From CALCKU01 sp964534845 (lineage in GTDB: Bacteria > Pseudomonadota > Alphaproteobacteria > Caulobacterales > Maricaulaceae): a DNA stretch of 14,574 bases. The translations under genes were made by a program, and so were the position numbers. A model generated the notes under the pieces. It was not told the origin of the DNA, did not search any database, and saw only the letters and a program-made list of their open reading frames with translations. The stretch is from NCBI GenBank assembly GCA_964534845.1, contig CAZHPV010000063.1, positions 1 to 14,574 of the forward strand, read 5' to 3'. Positions 1 to 7,492 of this stretch are shown in pieces. The number at the start of each line of letters is the position of its first letter. The first letter of the stretch is position 1.

Positions 1-67
1 ATAATATATTAATACTACTGCTGAATTCGGCGTTTAGTTGAGTCTGCTGTAAATCAAAGGGGCACAT
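1..67 (+). promoter_or_regulatory. Leader and ribosome binding site of the TIR gene
   Basis: AT-rich leader before the TIR-domain gene. A clear purine-rich Shine-Dalgarno (AAAGGGG, about positions 57-62) sits about six bases before the ATG at 68 and supports this start. No convincing -35/-10 pair is visible in the 67 bases available, so the promoter may lie partly outside the window. Confidence 0.5.
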
Positions 68-3000
68 ATGGGCGAACAGAGACACCGTTATGCTGGATTC
101 ATCAGCTATAGTCAGAAAGACAAAGCTTGGGCGAAGCGACTTCATAAAGCTCTCGAAGCTTATCGGCTTCCAGTTGACATGCCGACACCTGAATATGCAG
201 GGAAGAAAAAATTAGGTAAATTTTTCCGTGATGATGAAGAGCTAGCAGGCTCTCCAAGCTTGGGGGATGCCTTAGATAATGCTATAGACAGTGCTGGATC
301 TCTTATTGTTGTGTGTAGCCCAAACGCGGCCGGGTCAAAATGGGTTGATGCCGAAATAATGCGGTTCAAGCGGCGCGGTGCAGACGCTCGGGTTTTTGCT
401 GTTATCGTCGATGGACAACCAGATGCTAACACAGAAGAAGATCAGTGTTTCCCGATGTCTTTGCGGTATCAAGTTACCCCAGATGGTAAACTTACGTCGA
501 TAGAGGATGAACCTTTAGCGCCAGATGTTCGCAAGGAACCGTTTTCAAAACTCGTCACTCGCATTGTCGCGGGACTCTTGGATGTTGAATTTGACACGCT
601 TTGGCAGAGAGAAAAAAGACGCCAAACTCGCAAAAAAATACTTATAGCGGCATCTACTAGCGCCGCCTTAATAATTGGCGGTTTTGGATTGTATAATATC
701 CACGCGTCTCAGCAGGCGGAACTAAGAGCGGAGTCCTTAAAACTTGTGACGGATGCTCAAAAAGCCCTTGATGAAAATCGTTGGGATGACGCACTCGCGC
801 TAACAGTGCAGGCTTTGCCTAAAAGCCTGAGCAAAGCAGATCGTCCAGTTATTCCTGAAGCCAAATCTGTATTGCGGCGTCTTATGACGGACAATACTTC
901 GTTGGGGATATTAAAAAGGTATGAAGAACCCATTCAGTTTCTCCATCATCTCGGGGATGGAAGATTGGCTATAAATACTGAAAGTGGAAACGTAGATATT
1001 TATAATAGTAACAATCAAACTTTTGAAAACAATTTTCAAGTTCCTAAATTTTCTAACCCTATCCCCGATAGCCATTATGCAGCGAGATTTTTCATAGATT
1101 CGCGTCAAGATATTTCAGGTAACTGGGATGAGTTTAATGTCCTCACTATTACAAATTTATCAAATGGTGAAATCCTACATTCCGTAGATGAAAGTATAGG
1201 CGAATGGGTTTTATCGCAAAGTGTTTCGAGTAATGGAAACCTTGTCTTCGCGGCACCCAGCTATGATGGTACGCGTTCGAAAGTCGGAATTTTTGATTTG
1301 AATTCCGATATTAGTCAGCCTGCAAAACAAATTGATATTTCTACAGCAACAGATGAGAGCCATTATTCCTCAGCATTTTTCGGGAATAACCATATTATTC
1401 TTACACATAGAATTTCCTCAGTAAAATTAGATGAAAATTATATATGGAATTTAGAAACAAACACATTACTTAAACTCAATCCTCCAGATCCAAAATCATG
1501 TGATGGATATGATCCAGATCACGTATTGGAGAATGATAAATCTCAAAAATTTAATTTATCTCCAGATGGTTCTATTGCGACTTGGTCTATAGAAGTCTCA
1601 GATGATCTTTGGTGCATGGCGCGATGGGATGTTAAAACAAACCAAATATTGCCTTTAATTTCTGTGCCTCATTATAGCAGCTACTCTGATATAGGCTCCT
1701 TGAGTAAAGAAACAGTTTTCTCATTCGCAAATGATACAATTTTTCATGTAGAGGGCAGAGAGGTCATGGAGGGGCGGCGCTACTCTCATTGCGGCAAGGA
1801 TGGGTTTTATGGTGCTGCTTTTTCTCTTATTCCTGAACTTTCTAAATGGAATTATGACAAGATATCAAAACATCTTGTTTGTGGAGACGGCAAGGACGTA
1901 TATTTTTATGGTGAGTCTTCAAAGGCTGCTATGAAGGGGCATGATGAAGACATCACAATAATTAGCACATCTCCCGGCAATCGTAGAATTTGGTCTGCGG
2001 CTAAAGATAATACATTGCGGGAGTGGACGTATGGTGAAAAACCTAATGATTTAGGGCCTAATTATGACAAAATTATAAAATCAGATAAGGGTAGTTTTAT
2101 TGGTATTACTGAAAGTGGTAAGAAAGGTGAAATAATAATTACTAACTTTGATAAAACTGGACAGAAGTTAGGTGACGATATTTTGATGAAATCGCTATCA
2201 CCAAAGACTTGGACGTCTAAGCGAAATTTTGAGTTAGCTGGAGATAATAGAGTCTTATTCGCTGAAGAAAAAAGTGAGTGCGGTTTTCGAGATAAAGAAT
2301 GCAGGGTTAAAGTTAGAGTGTCGCTGTTTGATTTGCAAACTGGGACCCAAATTAAGAGCTTAGATGAAATTGCTCCAAAAAATAATGACTATTATGCGAT
2401 TTCTAATGTCCGACTCTCAACGGATAGACAGACTTTCCTTGCCCAGACAGCGCCAAACCTAGTTTCTCTATATAATTTGAAAGGACAAGCACAAGAGACT
2501 TATGAACTTCCAAAGGAGCAATTCATCTATGATATTGCACATAATAATGACACTTGGTGGATATTGACCCTTGAGAAAAAAAATAAATATGGTGACGGTA
2601 TTGCCCGATTATTCGAATTGATAGGCAATGATTTTGTTGAACGAAAAGTGACCGAAGGTACAAATGCAAAATTTTATCTATCCAGTGAAGATAATCGGTT
2701 TTACGCGGAAGTGGACAGTTTGAATAAAACCACTGGATTTGCCTATACAAAGGAACATGGCTTGGTGGATGTATCCTTACATCTATCGAGTGAAGATATT
2801 GATGGTGTCGAGGATGTGGATTTGGGCAAGGCAGGGGGACCTATTACGGTTCTATCAAGAAAAAGCGTAAATACAGGTCCCTTAATTCAAGTTGACCCTG
2901 AGACAGGAAATTTTCAGGCGTTTAAAGCCACAAGTTTCAAATACTCAAGACTTGATACAATTAAGGATCCTCTTTCACGGGCTTATTTTTATAAAGAATT

Positions 3001-3370
3001 TACAGGTTCGCAATCTCAACTGCGTATAAAACCTTTGGATCCAACTTTGCCACTCTGTGAAACTCTCGACAAAATGCCAATAGCTGATGTTCGTCCGGTA
3101 GTTTCACCTACAGGTAATTATTTGGCAATAGTTACACAAATTGACTATAATGACAAAACTCTAAAAATTTATAATTTAAATACATGTAGTATAGTATACT
3201 CGGGTTCTACCGAAATAATTTCAAACGATCTCTTTTTTACGGATGAAGATACGCTTTGGCAAAAAACATCTGTAGGCTATAGCCCTATTAATTTAAATGC
3301 GGATATAGGGACATTGCTTGAAAATGCACAAACATTGTTATCTAGACAACGCGTTGTAAGCCTTGATTAA
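68..3370 (+). CDS. TIR domain - transmembrane helix - WD40-like propeller protein
   Basis: The 1100-residue product begins with a TIR domain (about residues 8-170). The first box is YAGFISYSQKDKAWA at residue 8, followed by FRDDEELAGS at 53-62 and SLIVVCSPNAAGSKWVDAEI near 78-97. Glu96 in KWVDAEI aligns by eye with the catalytic glutamate of NAD-cleaving TIRs such as SARM1 (DWVHKEI), so NADase or cyclic-ADP-ribose synthase activity is plausible. A basic stretch (KRRQTRKK, 183-190) precedes one hydrophobic helix (191-211). By the positive-inside rule TIR is cytoplasmic and the rest periplasmic. The remainder is beta-rich and WD40-like; the clearest repeat is at about 622-655 (GHDEDITIIS ... 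DNTLREW). Several cysteines, e.g. C738 and C745, would suit an exported sensor. The gene converges on the SLOG-cyclase gene with overlapping stops. Role in defence or stress signalling is inference; the TIR call is firm. Confidence 0.9.
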   Translation: MGEQRHRYAGFISYSQKDKAWAKRLHKALEAYRLPVDMPTPEYAGKKKLGKFFRDDEELAGSPSLGDALDNAIDSAGSLIVVCSPNAAGSKWVDAEIMRFKRRGADARVFAVIVDGQPDANTEEDQCFPMSLRYQVTPDGKLTSIEDEPLAPDVRKEPFSKLVTRIVAGLLDVEFDTLWQREKRRQTRKKILIAASTSAALIIGGFGLYNIHASQQAELRAESLKLVTDAQKALDENRWDDALALTVQALPKSLSKADRPVIPEAKSVLRRLMTDNTSLGILKRYEEPIQFLHHLGDGRLAINTESGNVDIYNSNNQTFENNFQVPKFSNPIPDSHYAARFFIDSRQDISGNWDEFNVLTITNLSNGEILHSVDESIGEWVLSQSVSSNGNLVFAAPSYDGTRSKVGIFDLNSDISQPAKQIDISTATDESHYSSAFFGNNHIILTHRISSVKLDENYIWNLETNTLLKLNPPDPKSCDGYDPDHVLENDKSQKFNLSPDGSIATWSIEVSDDLWCMARWDVKTNQILPLISVPHYSSYSDIGSLSKETVFSFANDTIFHVEGREVMEGRRYSHCGKDGFYGAAFSLIPELSKWNYDKISKHLVCGDGKDVYFYGESSKAAMKGHDEDITIISTSPGNRRIWSAAKDNTLREWTYGEKPNDLGPNYDKIIKSDKGSFIGITESGKKGEIIITNFDKTGQKLGDDILMKSLSPKTWTSKRNFELAGDNRVLFAEEKSECGFRDKECRVKVRVSLFDLQTGTQIKSLDEIAPKNNDYYAISNVRLSTDRQTFLAQTAPNLVSLYNLKGQAQETYELPKEQFIYDIAHNNDTWWILTLEKKNKYGDGIARLFELIGNDFVERKVTEGTNAKFYLSSEDNRFYAEVDSLNKTTGFAYTKEHGLVDVSLHLSSEDIDGVEDVDLGKAGGPITVLSRKSVNTGPLIQVDPETGNFQAFKATSFKYSRLDTIKDPLSRAYFYKEFTGSQSQLRIKPLDPTLPLCETLDKMPIADVRPVVSPTGNYLAIVTQIDYNDKTLKIYNLNTCSIVYSGSTEIISNDLFFTDEDTLWQKTSVGYSPINLNADIGTLLENAQTLLSRQRVVSLD

Positions 3371-5157
3371 CTACGGCGATAGACTCGATAGAGCGCAATC
3401 CGGCCATACCCTTTCGCGCTTTCTAAGAGCCCTACATATTCAACATGCAATTGTGTGTTATTTTCTAAAATTATCATGGCGGCTACTTGTTCTGTAACAT
3501 ATACTTCGCCAATTGGTGTGATAGGCTCTATCCTTGCTGCACGGGACACAGCTTCCCCAAAATAATTATGTTGGTTTAATATCGGGTCGAAGAGTTTATG
3601 TGCAACACCGTAATGCAAGCTAATACGAATGGGTAAAACCGCATTTTCCTGTGTAGTATTTAGCCTTTGATTTTCAAGTTCATCAATTATATCCAAGGCA
3701 ATAGCAGCAGCTTTGACTGGATCAGACCAAACTCCAAAAATACCGTCCCCCCAAGTATTCATCACTTGTGCTTGAGAACTTTGTCCCAACATGACCTGCG
3801 CAGCTGCGGATAAAGATGTCCCAACAAAGTGCGGCATCTCATTATCTTTAAGCTTTGAAAAACCACTGAAATCACCAAACATCATAGTGACATTAGTTCG
3901 AGTGGATTGCAGAGATTTCACTTTGGGCGCCTTGTTATTATCTGAGGGATTGGGAGCAAAGCATAAGTCATCAATATTGATTATACTGCTTTTCTCACCA
4001 CGTTTAGACCACAATTTTACATCATGAGCTGTTCCCGCAGGATGTGTAGTTGAACGACCATCCCATACAGCGAGTTGAATAACTTCGGCGTCAATTATTT
4101 GAGCTGTTAGAAGCGCCTTGCCCATGCAAATTTTAGAGCAAAGTCCAAATAAAACATCGTCACCCATATAGGATTGCTCCGTAATATAGGTTACATTTTT
4201 TTCACAAGCCTTATAACAATCTTCAAATCTTTTTTTCCATAACTCACCCGCGGGTAACACGGATGTCTCCAGAAAATCATCTTTTGAAAATGGAAATACT
4301 AAATGTACATCCAACCCACGTTCTAGGAGTTCTTCGACGATTACAATATCTGCCCCGCAGGCTAAGGAGCCGAAAGATTTTTGCGGATTTATTTTTGTTA
4401 TAATGTCTTTAATTCTTATTCTTAACTCAGTTTCGCAGTCTGGGCGAATACCCTTTTGGCGAGCGGGCGATCCCATCATATGTCCTGTAAAGTGTAGCAC
4501 TGGGCGTGGTCTAAGAGGGGTCAGTATATTCTGAGGTTCACCAATAACCGCTAATAAACGATCAACTTGTTTAAGCGTTGAAGCTTTGTCTGCTAAGGAG
4601 ACTTCTGGAAGTAGTGACGCTTGTTGAATGGCTTTTTTTGCACCTTCATTATCACCTAAAATTATGCAGGCCTCTGCTAGCGTTGCGTAATCCCAATACC
4701 CTTTTTTGTTTTCAAGATTTGATAGGCTGTTAAAAATTTGTTGAGCGATGGATTGTGCTGTTTCCGTTTCTCCGATGAAAACCGATAAAGTTGCAGCATT
4801 TATTCCAGGAAAAGTGTCATCCGTATCCTGAAAGATTTCTAAGTATGCGTTTCTAGCTAAAGTTAGCAAAGGTGTTTGTTCATCTGAGCGTAATTTATAG
4901 GCTGCGTCTTTTAACAATCTTGCACCAAGTGCGCGGCTGTCAATGTCTTTGGCTTCATTTAAGAATAATGCTTTATATTGGATTCGTGCTTCTCTTAGAG
5001 ACCCGGCTCTAGCCAACATTTGAACATATAAAAGACTTAAGTCATGAGGGACATTATCAGGGTTTGATTTAATTGTTTTACGGGCAAGGTCTATAGATTG
5101 AAATAAACTTCCTGCCTTATGTAATCTTCTTATTCTTTCAAGATCAATATTTGACAT
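3367..5157 (-). CDS. TPR-SLOG-class III nucleotide cyclase fusion protein
   Basis: The 596-residue protein has three parts. Residues 1 to about 205 are alpha-helical and TPR-like. Residues about 219-400 form a Rossmann-type SLOG/LOG-like nucleotide-binding domain: FTGHMMGSP at 223, GSLACGADIVIVEELLERG at 263, and HPAGTAHDVKLW at 372, resembling the GGTA motif of DprA/LOG proteins. Residues about 422-594 are a class III adenylate/guanylate cyclase domain: metal-binding Asp429 (FGDFSGFSKL), Asp471 (NTWGDGIFGVW), and Arg542 (VSRAARIE). Where adenylate cyclases carry Lys and guanylate cyclases Glu before the GD motif, this protein has Asn467. The usual transition-state Asn of VNxAAR is Ser538. 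It likely makes a cyclic nucleotide, but the base cannot be assigned and loss of activity is possible. SLOG domains bind nucleotide ligands such as TIR products in Thoeris ThsA, so this could be receptor plus amplifier for the convergent TIR protein (inference). No signal peptide; cytoplasmic. ATG at 5155-5157 has only a weak Shine-Dalgarno. Confidence 0.87.
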   Translation of the reverse strand: MSNIDLERIRRLHKAGSLFQSIDLARKTIKSNPDNVPHDLSLLYVQMLARAGSLREARIQYKALFLNEAKDIDSRALGARLLKDAAYKLRSDEQTPLLTLARNAYLEIFQDTDDTFPGINAATLSVFIGETETAQSIAQQIFNSLSNLENKKGYWDYATLAEACIILGDNEGAKKAIQQASLLPEVSLADKASTLKQVDRLLAVIGEPQNILTPLRPRPVLHFTGHMMGSPARQKGIRPDCETELRIRIKDIITKINPQKSFGSLACGADIVIVEELLERGLDVHLVFPFSKDDFLETSVLPAGELWKKRFEDCYKACEKNVTYITEQSYMGDDVLFGLCSKICMGKALLTAQIIDAEVIQLAVWDGRSTTHPAGTAHDVKLWSKRGEKSSIINIDDLCFAPNPSDNNKAPKVKSLQSTRTNVTMMFGDFSGFSKLKDNEMPHFVGTSLSAAAQVMLGQSSQAQVMNTWGDGIFGVWSDPVKAAAIALDIIDELENQRLNTTQENAVLPIRISLHYGVAHKLFDPILNQHNYFGEAVSRAARIEPITPIGEVYVTEQVAAMIILENNTQLHVEYVGLLESAKGYGRIALYRVYRRS

Positions 5158-5444
5158 CTCAGGCTCGTCTTGAAATCCAGCAAAAAACTAATTTACCGTT
5201 TTCGATTAATGCGCTGTATCTAGCCCCGTTAGTATTGCCGTTATAGGTTTAGCCAAATCAGAAAGGAAAGATATCCCAAAAAACCCAGATACTGCACGCT
5301 ATGCTAACTTGCCTTTTACACTCTGTTCCACCTGAATGATATATCAGACTATGATATGCTCTACAATTCTCAAGTTTTGCTACCAAGTCTCATCAAAATC
5401 AGATAATCAACAGCTTATCCAACTTCGTAATCCCTCTGATAATT
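5158..5444. other. Intergenic region upstream of the cyclase gene
   Basis: No open reading frame worth calling. On the minus strand a weak promoter-like pair, TTGGCT (5251-5256) and TACTAA (5229-5234) with a 16-base spacer, lies about 70 bases before the cyclase ATG. It is not strong enough for a separate call. The far end runs into the unit B repeat (copy 1). Confidence 0.3.
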
Positions 5445-5587
5445 CTAATAATTGCCCTGTAAATTTTCAGGGACACGTAGCCGCCGCGCGAAGCGAATAA
5501 AGGCGGTGAAGTGCAGAGACCCGTTCGCTTTAGACTGGGCACACCACCATGGGTTCGGCGGTCGAACCCGTGATTTTATCTCGTTCA
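5445..5587 (-). repeat. Unit B interspersed repeat, copy 1
   Basis: Reading the minus strand, GAACGAGATAAAATCAC is followed by a perfect hairpin (5551-5569; seven-base arms GGGTTCG/CGAACCC around a five-base loop), then a CATGGTGGTGTGCCCAGTC-like block and TCTCTGCACTTCACCGCC. The same order recurs at about 7278-7455 and 14146-14262. The repeat begins exactly where the IS6 transposase fragment breaks off, so the 69-residue open frame here is a chimera of transposase N-terminus and repeat, not a gene. The end contains an AATTTACAGGG motif also seen in copy 3. Nature unknown; it may be the residue of another mobile element. Confidence 0.7.
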
Positions 5588-5767
5588 CATCAACGCCGCG
5601 CTCAATCATGAGCTCTTCAACATCCCGAAAGCTTAAATTGAACCTAAAATACATCCATATGGCGCGACGAATGATATCAGGATGGAAGCGGTGGCGGGTT
5701 TAAAGTGAAGATTTCATTCGACTCTGTTAGCATGAACTCGAAAAGTCGATGTTAACGTGACAAAGTC
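5588..5767 (-). pseudogene. IS6-family element remnant, 5' end with transposase N-terminus
   Basis: The outer end at 5767 carries the inverted repeat GACTTTGTCACGTTAAC (minus strand), one mismatch from the GGCTTTGTCACGTTAAC ends at 7130 and 13935. Downstream the minus strand encodes about 38 residues (5699 to about 5586) typical of IS6 (IS26-like) transposases: RHRFHPDIIRRAIWMYFRF, then NLSFRDVEELMIERGVDV. The usual next segment is missing and the frame runs into unit B. No start codon is visible because a TAA directly precedes the recognisable part, so this copy is dead. It has inserted into an IS3 orfA gene, which ends exactly at 5768. Confidence 0.82.
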
Positions 5768-5944
5768 GTAAAGACTCTGGGCTATGCCTTCTTGTCGGCA
5801 TATCTCGGCTATACTCTCTTCACCGCGCAGGCCATCAAGAACAATCCTGATCTTCTCCTCAGCACTATATTGCTTGCGTGTCTTACGTTTGATGTCTTTG
5901 ACAATGCGCTCGCCATGACTGTTTTTACTTTTTCTCATCTTCAT
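5768..5944 (-). pseudogene. IS3-family transposase OrfA, truncated
   Basis: About 59 residues from ATG 5942-5944 match the helix-turn-helix start of IS3-family OrfA proteins, notably RKTRKQYSAEEKIRIVLDG and EESIAEICRQEGIAQSLY. After Tyr the frame enters the IS6 inverted repeat (DFVTLTST...), so OrfA is interrupted there. Neither the rest of OrfA nor any OrfB can be found on the far side of the IS6 remnant, so that half is lost. A CACGGAG Shine-Dalgarno-like sequence precedes the ATG. Its outer IS end is not identifiable with confidence; it may lie at about 5945-5985. Confidence 0.8.
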
Positions 5945-5982
5945 CTCCGTGAGATTAAGATGAACAAAAACTCTCTCTTAGC

Positions 5983-6672
5983 CTAGGCCAAAATCTGTGC
6001 CATAGGCGCTGACGTTAGACAATTTGCAACAGTAACATATTCTGCATGGCTAGAAAAAACTACTAAATCCGTGTCCAACCCATCTATAGTAAGAGCCACA
6101 AATGGATGCGAAATAAGCGTTTCAAGAGCCCTATAATTCTCTTCCGAAAACTGTCCCAAACTTATATTTGCAGGTAATGTGACTGCATCGGAAATTTCAA
6201 TATTTCTAAAAGAAGAATTTTGAATAGGGTCAGCCATGATTATCTCCAATTTAAAAGTTGCAATCGATGAATTACGCAGTTCAAAATTTTTAGTTCTGTC
6301 AACAATATTATTAACTTCATCCTTAGAGATATTACTCGTAGCTTTAGATCCCTTTTGATATATTAGAATATAAATAACAGAGTCTTCTGGTGATACATTA
6401 TTTTCGTTATAATTGGATAAAATAGGTCTTGGCGCTAATATATCATCTACCATTTCATGAATTGATTCATACTTATCAAACCTAAATGAATGAATATTTT
6501 TCTTGTGCTCATTCAATAAAATTAACTGGGAAAAAATTCGAGCTTCAGCTTCTTTTTGAATATTTAACTTACTTTCAGAAAAACCATTTTCAAAAGAAAC
6601 ACTATGCTCAGAGCTGTCATTATTTACACAAGCCATCAAAAGCATAAATATTAAAACAACTATCCTACCCAC
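5983..6672 (-). CDS. Putative lipoprotein of unknown function
   Basis: The 229-residue product starts at a GTG (6670-6672) with MGRIVVLIFMLLMAC, a short signal peptide ending in a lipobox-like LMAC (Cys15), so a lipidated envelope protein is likely. The rest is soluble and acidic-to-neutral, with no family recognised. The start overlaps the upstream small lipoprotein gene by eight bases, with a GGGGGTGAG Shine-Dalgarno inside that gene's last codons, so translation is probably coupled. The gene ends about 40 bases from the IS3 remnant; its C-terminus (PMAQILA) might have been altered by that insertion. Lower GC than the adjoining upstream gene. Confidence 0.6.
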   Translation of the reverse strand: MGRIVVLIFMLLMACVNNDSSEHSVSFENGFSESKLNIQKEAEARIFSQLILLNEHKKNIHSFRFDKYESIHEMVDDILAPRPILSNYNENNVSPEDSVIYILIYQKGSKATSNISKDEVNNIVDRTKNFELRNSSIATFKLEIIMADPIQNSSFRNIEISDAVTLPANISLGQFSEENYRALETLISHPFVALTIDGLDTDLVVFSSHAEYVTVANCLTSAPMAQILA

Positions 6673-6892
6673 AGCTCACCCCCGTTTTGATTTGAATGAT
6701 GCGGCCTGACCCGCCGAGCTTGAGGGGCGGTTGGTAGATTTGTGTATAGGTCGGCTTGCAGTCCTTATCTGACGCTGTTTGGGGTGCGGCGTGTATGGCG
6801 TCTTCCTTTTTCGAGCCTTGGCCCGCGCTTGCACAAGCCGAGACACCCGCCAAGAGTGCCATAAACCCGACCAAGCGTACGCCTCCGCACAT
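6665..6892 (-). CDS. Small putative lipoprotein
   Basis: The preferred start is the ATG at 6890-6892, giving 75 residues: MCGGVRLVGFMALLAGVSAC forms a textbook lipoprotein signal peptide with lipidated Cys20. An in-frame upstream Met at 7025-7027 would add 45 residues before the signal peptide, which is unlikely. The mature part is short (about 55 residues), with CKPTYTQIYQPPLKLGGSG and a terminal Cys. No family is recognised. It overlaps the next lipoprotein gene by eight bases, so the two form a transcriptional unit lying between two IS6 remnants. Confidence 0.6.
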   Translation of the reverse strand: MCGGVRLVGFMALLAGVSACASAGQGSKKEDAIHAAPQTASDKDCKPTYTQIYQPPLKLGGSGRIIQIKTGVSCG

Positions 6893-7129
6893 GCCAAAAC
6901 CCTGCCCGCGAGCAGGAACTGGCCTATAAAACTTATGTAAAAACCCCTTTTTGATCATATCGGCTTTGTGCATTTTCTTTTCGTCGTCCCCAACACGAAA
7001 AGCCTTCTGGAATTTATGGTTACACAAAATCCGCTTACGCGCAACTCTTTGGGGTGTAAGCTTTGTTTAATCGTTTTGAGAGTCGGGGTGAAAGGCTGTT
7101 TTAATCAGCCTCAGAATAGGGGTTCCCGG

Positions 7130-7270
7130 GGCTTTGTCACGTTAACTACACTAAAACCGTTAGTTCCCTCAACGGTCTTCTTACCCGCAAACGGGTGCTG
7201 TCACTGCATTCCATTCTGAATTGGCTTGATATCTAAAGTGTCTCAGTGTGTTTCTTGAGATGAGGTGGCG
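7130..7270 (-). pseudogene. IS6-family element remnant, 3' end with transposase C-terminus
   Basis: The inverted repeat GGCTTTGTCACGTTAAC starts at 7130. Read on the minus strand, the segment encodes the last ~29 residues of an IS6 transposase (RHLISRNTLRHFRYQ, then ANSEWNAVTAPVCG and a stop), matching the RHLISR... end typical of the family. The same sequence recurs at 13935-14074 with few changes and the frame conserved. Upstream of RHLIS the element is lost and the sequence passes into unit B copy 2. Same transposase orientation as the 5588-5767 remnant. Confidence 0.8.
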
Positions 7271-7277
7271 TCGCATC

Positions 7278-7455
7278 GTTATGAGCGAGACGAAAGCACG
7301 AGTTCGACCGACGAACCCATGGTGTTGTACCCAAGTCACGCTCGAACCAGTCTCTGCACTTCACCGCCTTTATTCACTTCGCACGCCAGCTCAACTCCAT
7401 TAAAATCGATCCTATGAATCGATTTTGGCCATTTCGTTCCCTGAAAAACAGGGAC
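7278..7455 (+). repeat. Unit B interspersed repeat, copy 2
   Basis: GTTATGAGCGAGACGAAAGCAC, then a hairpin core at 7302-7316 (GTTCG-ACCGA-CGAAC), CCATGGTGTTGTACCCAAGTC and TCTCTGCACTTCACCGCC follow the order of copies 1 and 3. Compared with copy 1 it contains an extra segment holding the 7402-7426 stem-loop, and ends in TTCCCTGAAAAACAGGGA, another small inverted repeat. It is inverted relative to copy 1 and direct relative to copy 3. Confidence 0.65.
7402..7426. terminator. Perfect nine-base stem-loop, possible terminator downstream of maiA
   Basis: AAAATCGAT and ATCGATTTT pair perfectly around a seven-base loop, giving a stem that ends in a T run on either strand. It lies about 65 bases past the maiA stop (minus strand), so it could end the tyrosine operon transcript. 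The stem is AT-rich, so the call is tentative; it may instead be structure internal to the repeat. Confidence 0.35.
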
Positions 7456-7492
7456 TTTACGATTGAGCATCGGATTGCTGGACACATTGATA

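Noticed and set aside
5551..5569. GGTTCGA motif suggesting a tRNA T-arm in the unit B hairpin
   Set aside because: No acceptor, D or anticodon arms can be folded around it in any of the three copies.
5452..5986. Plus-strand open frames across the IS remnants
   Set aside because: They lie opposite recognisable IS3 and IS6 transposase fragments and have no coding features of their own.
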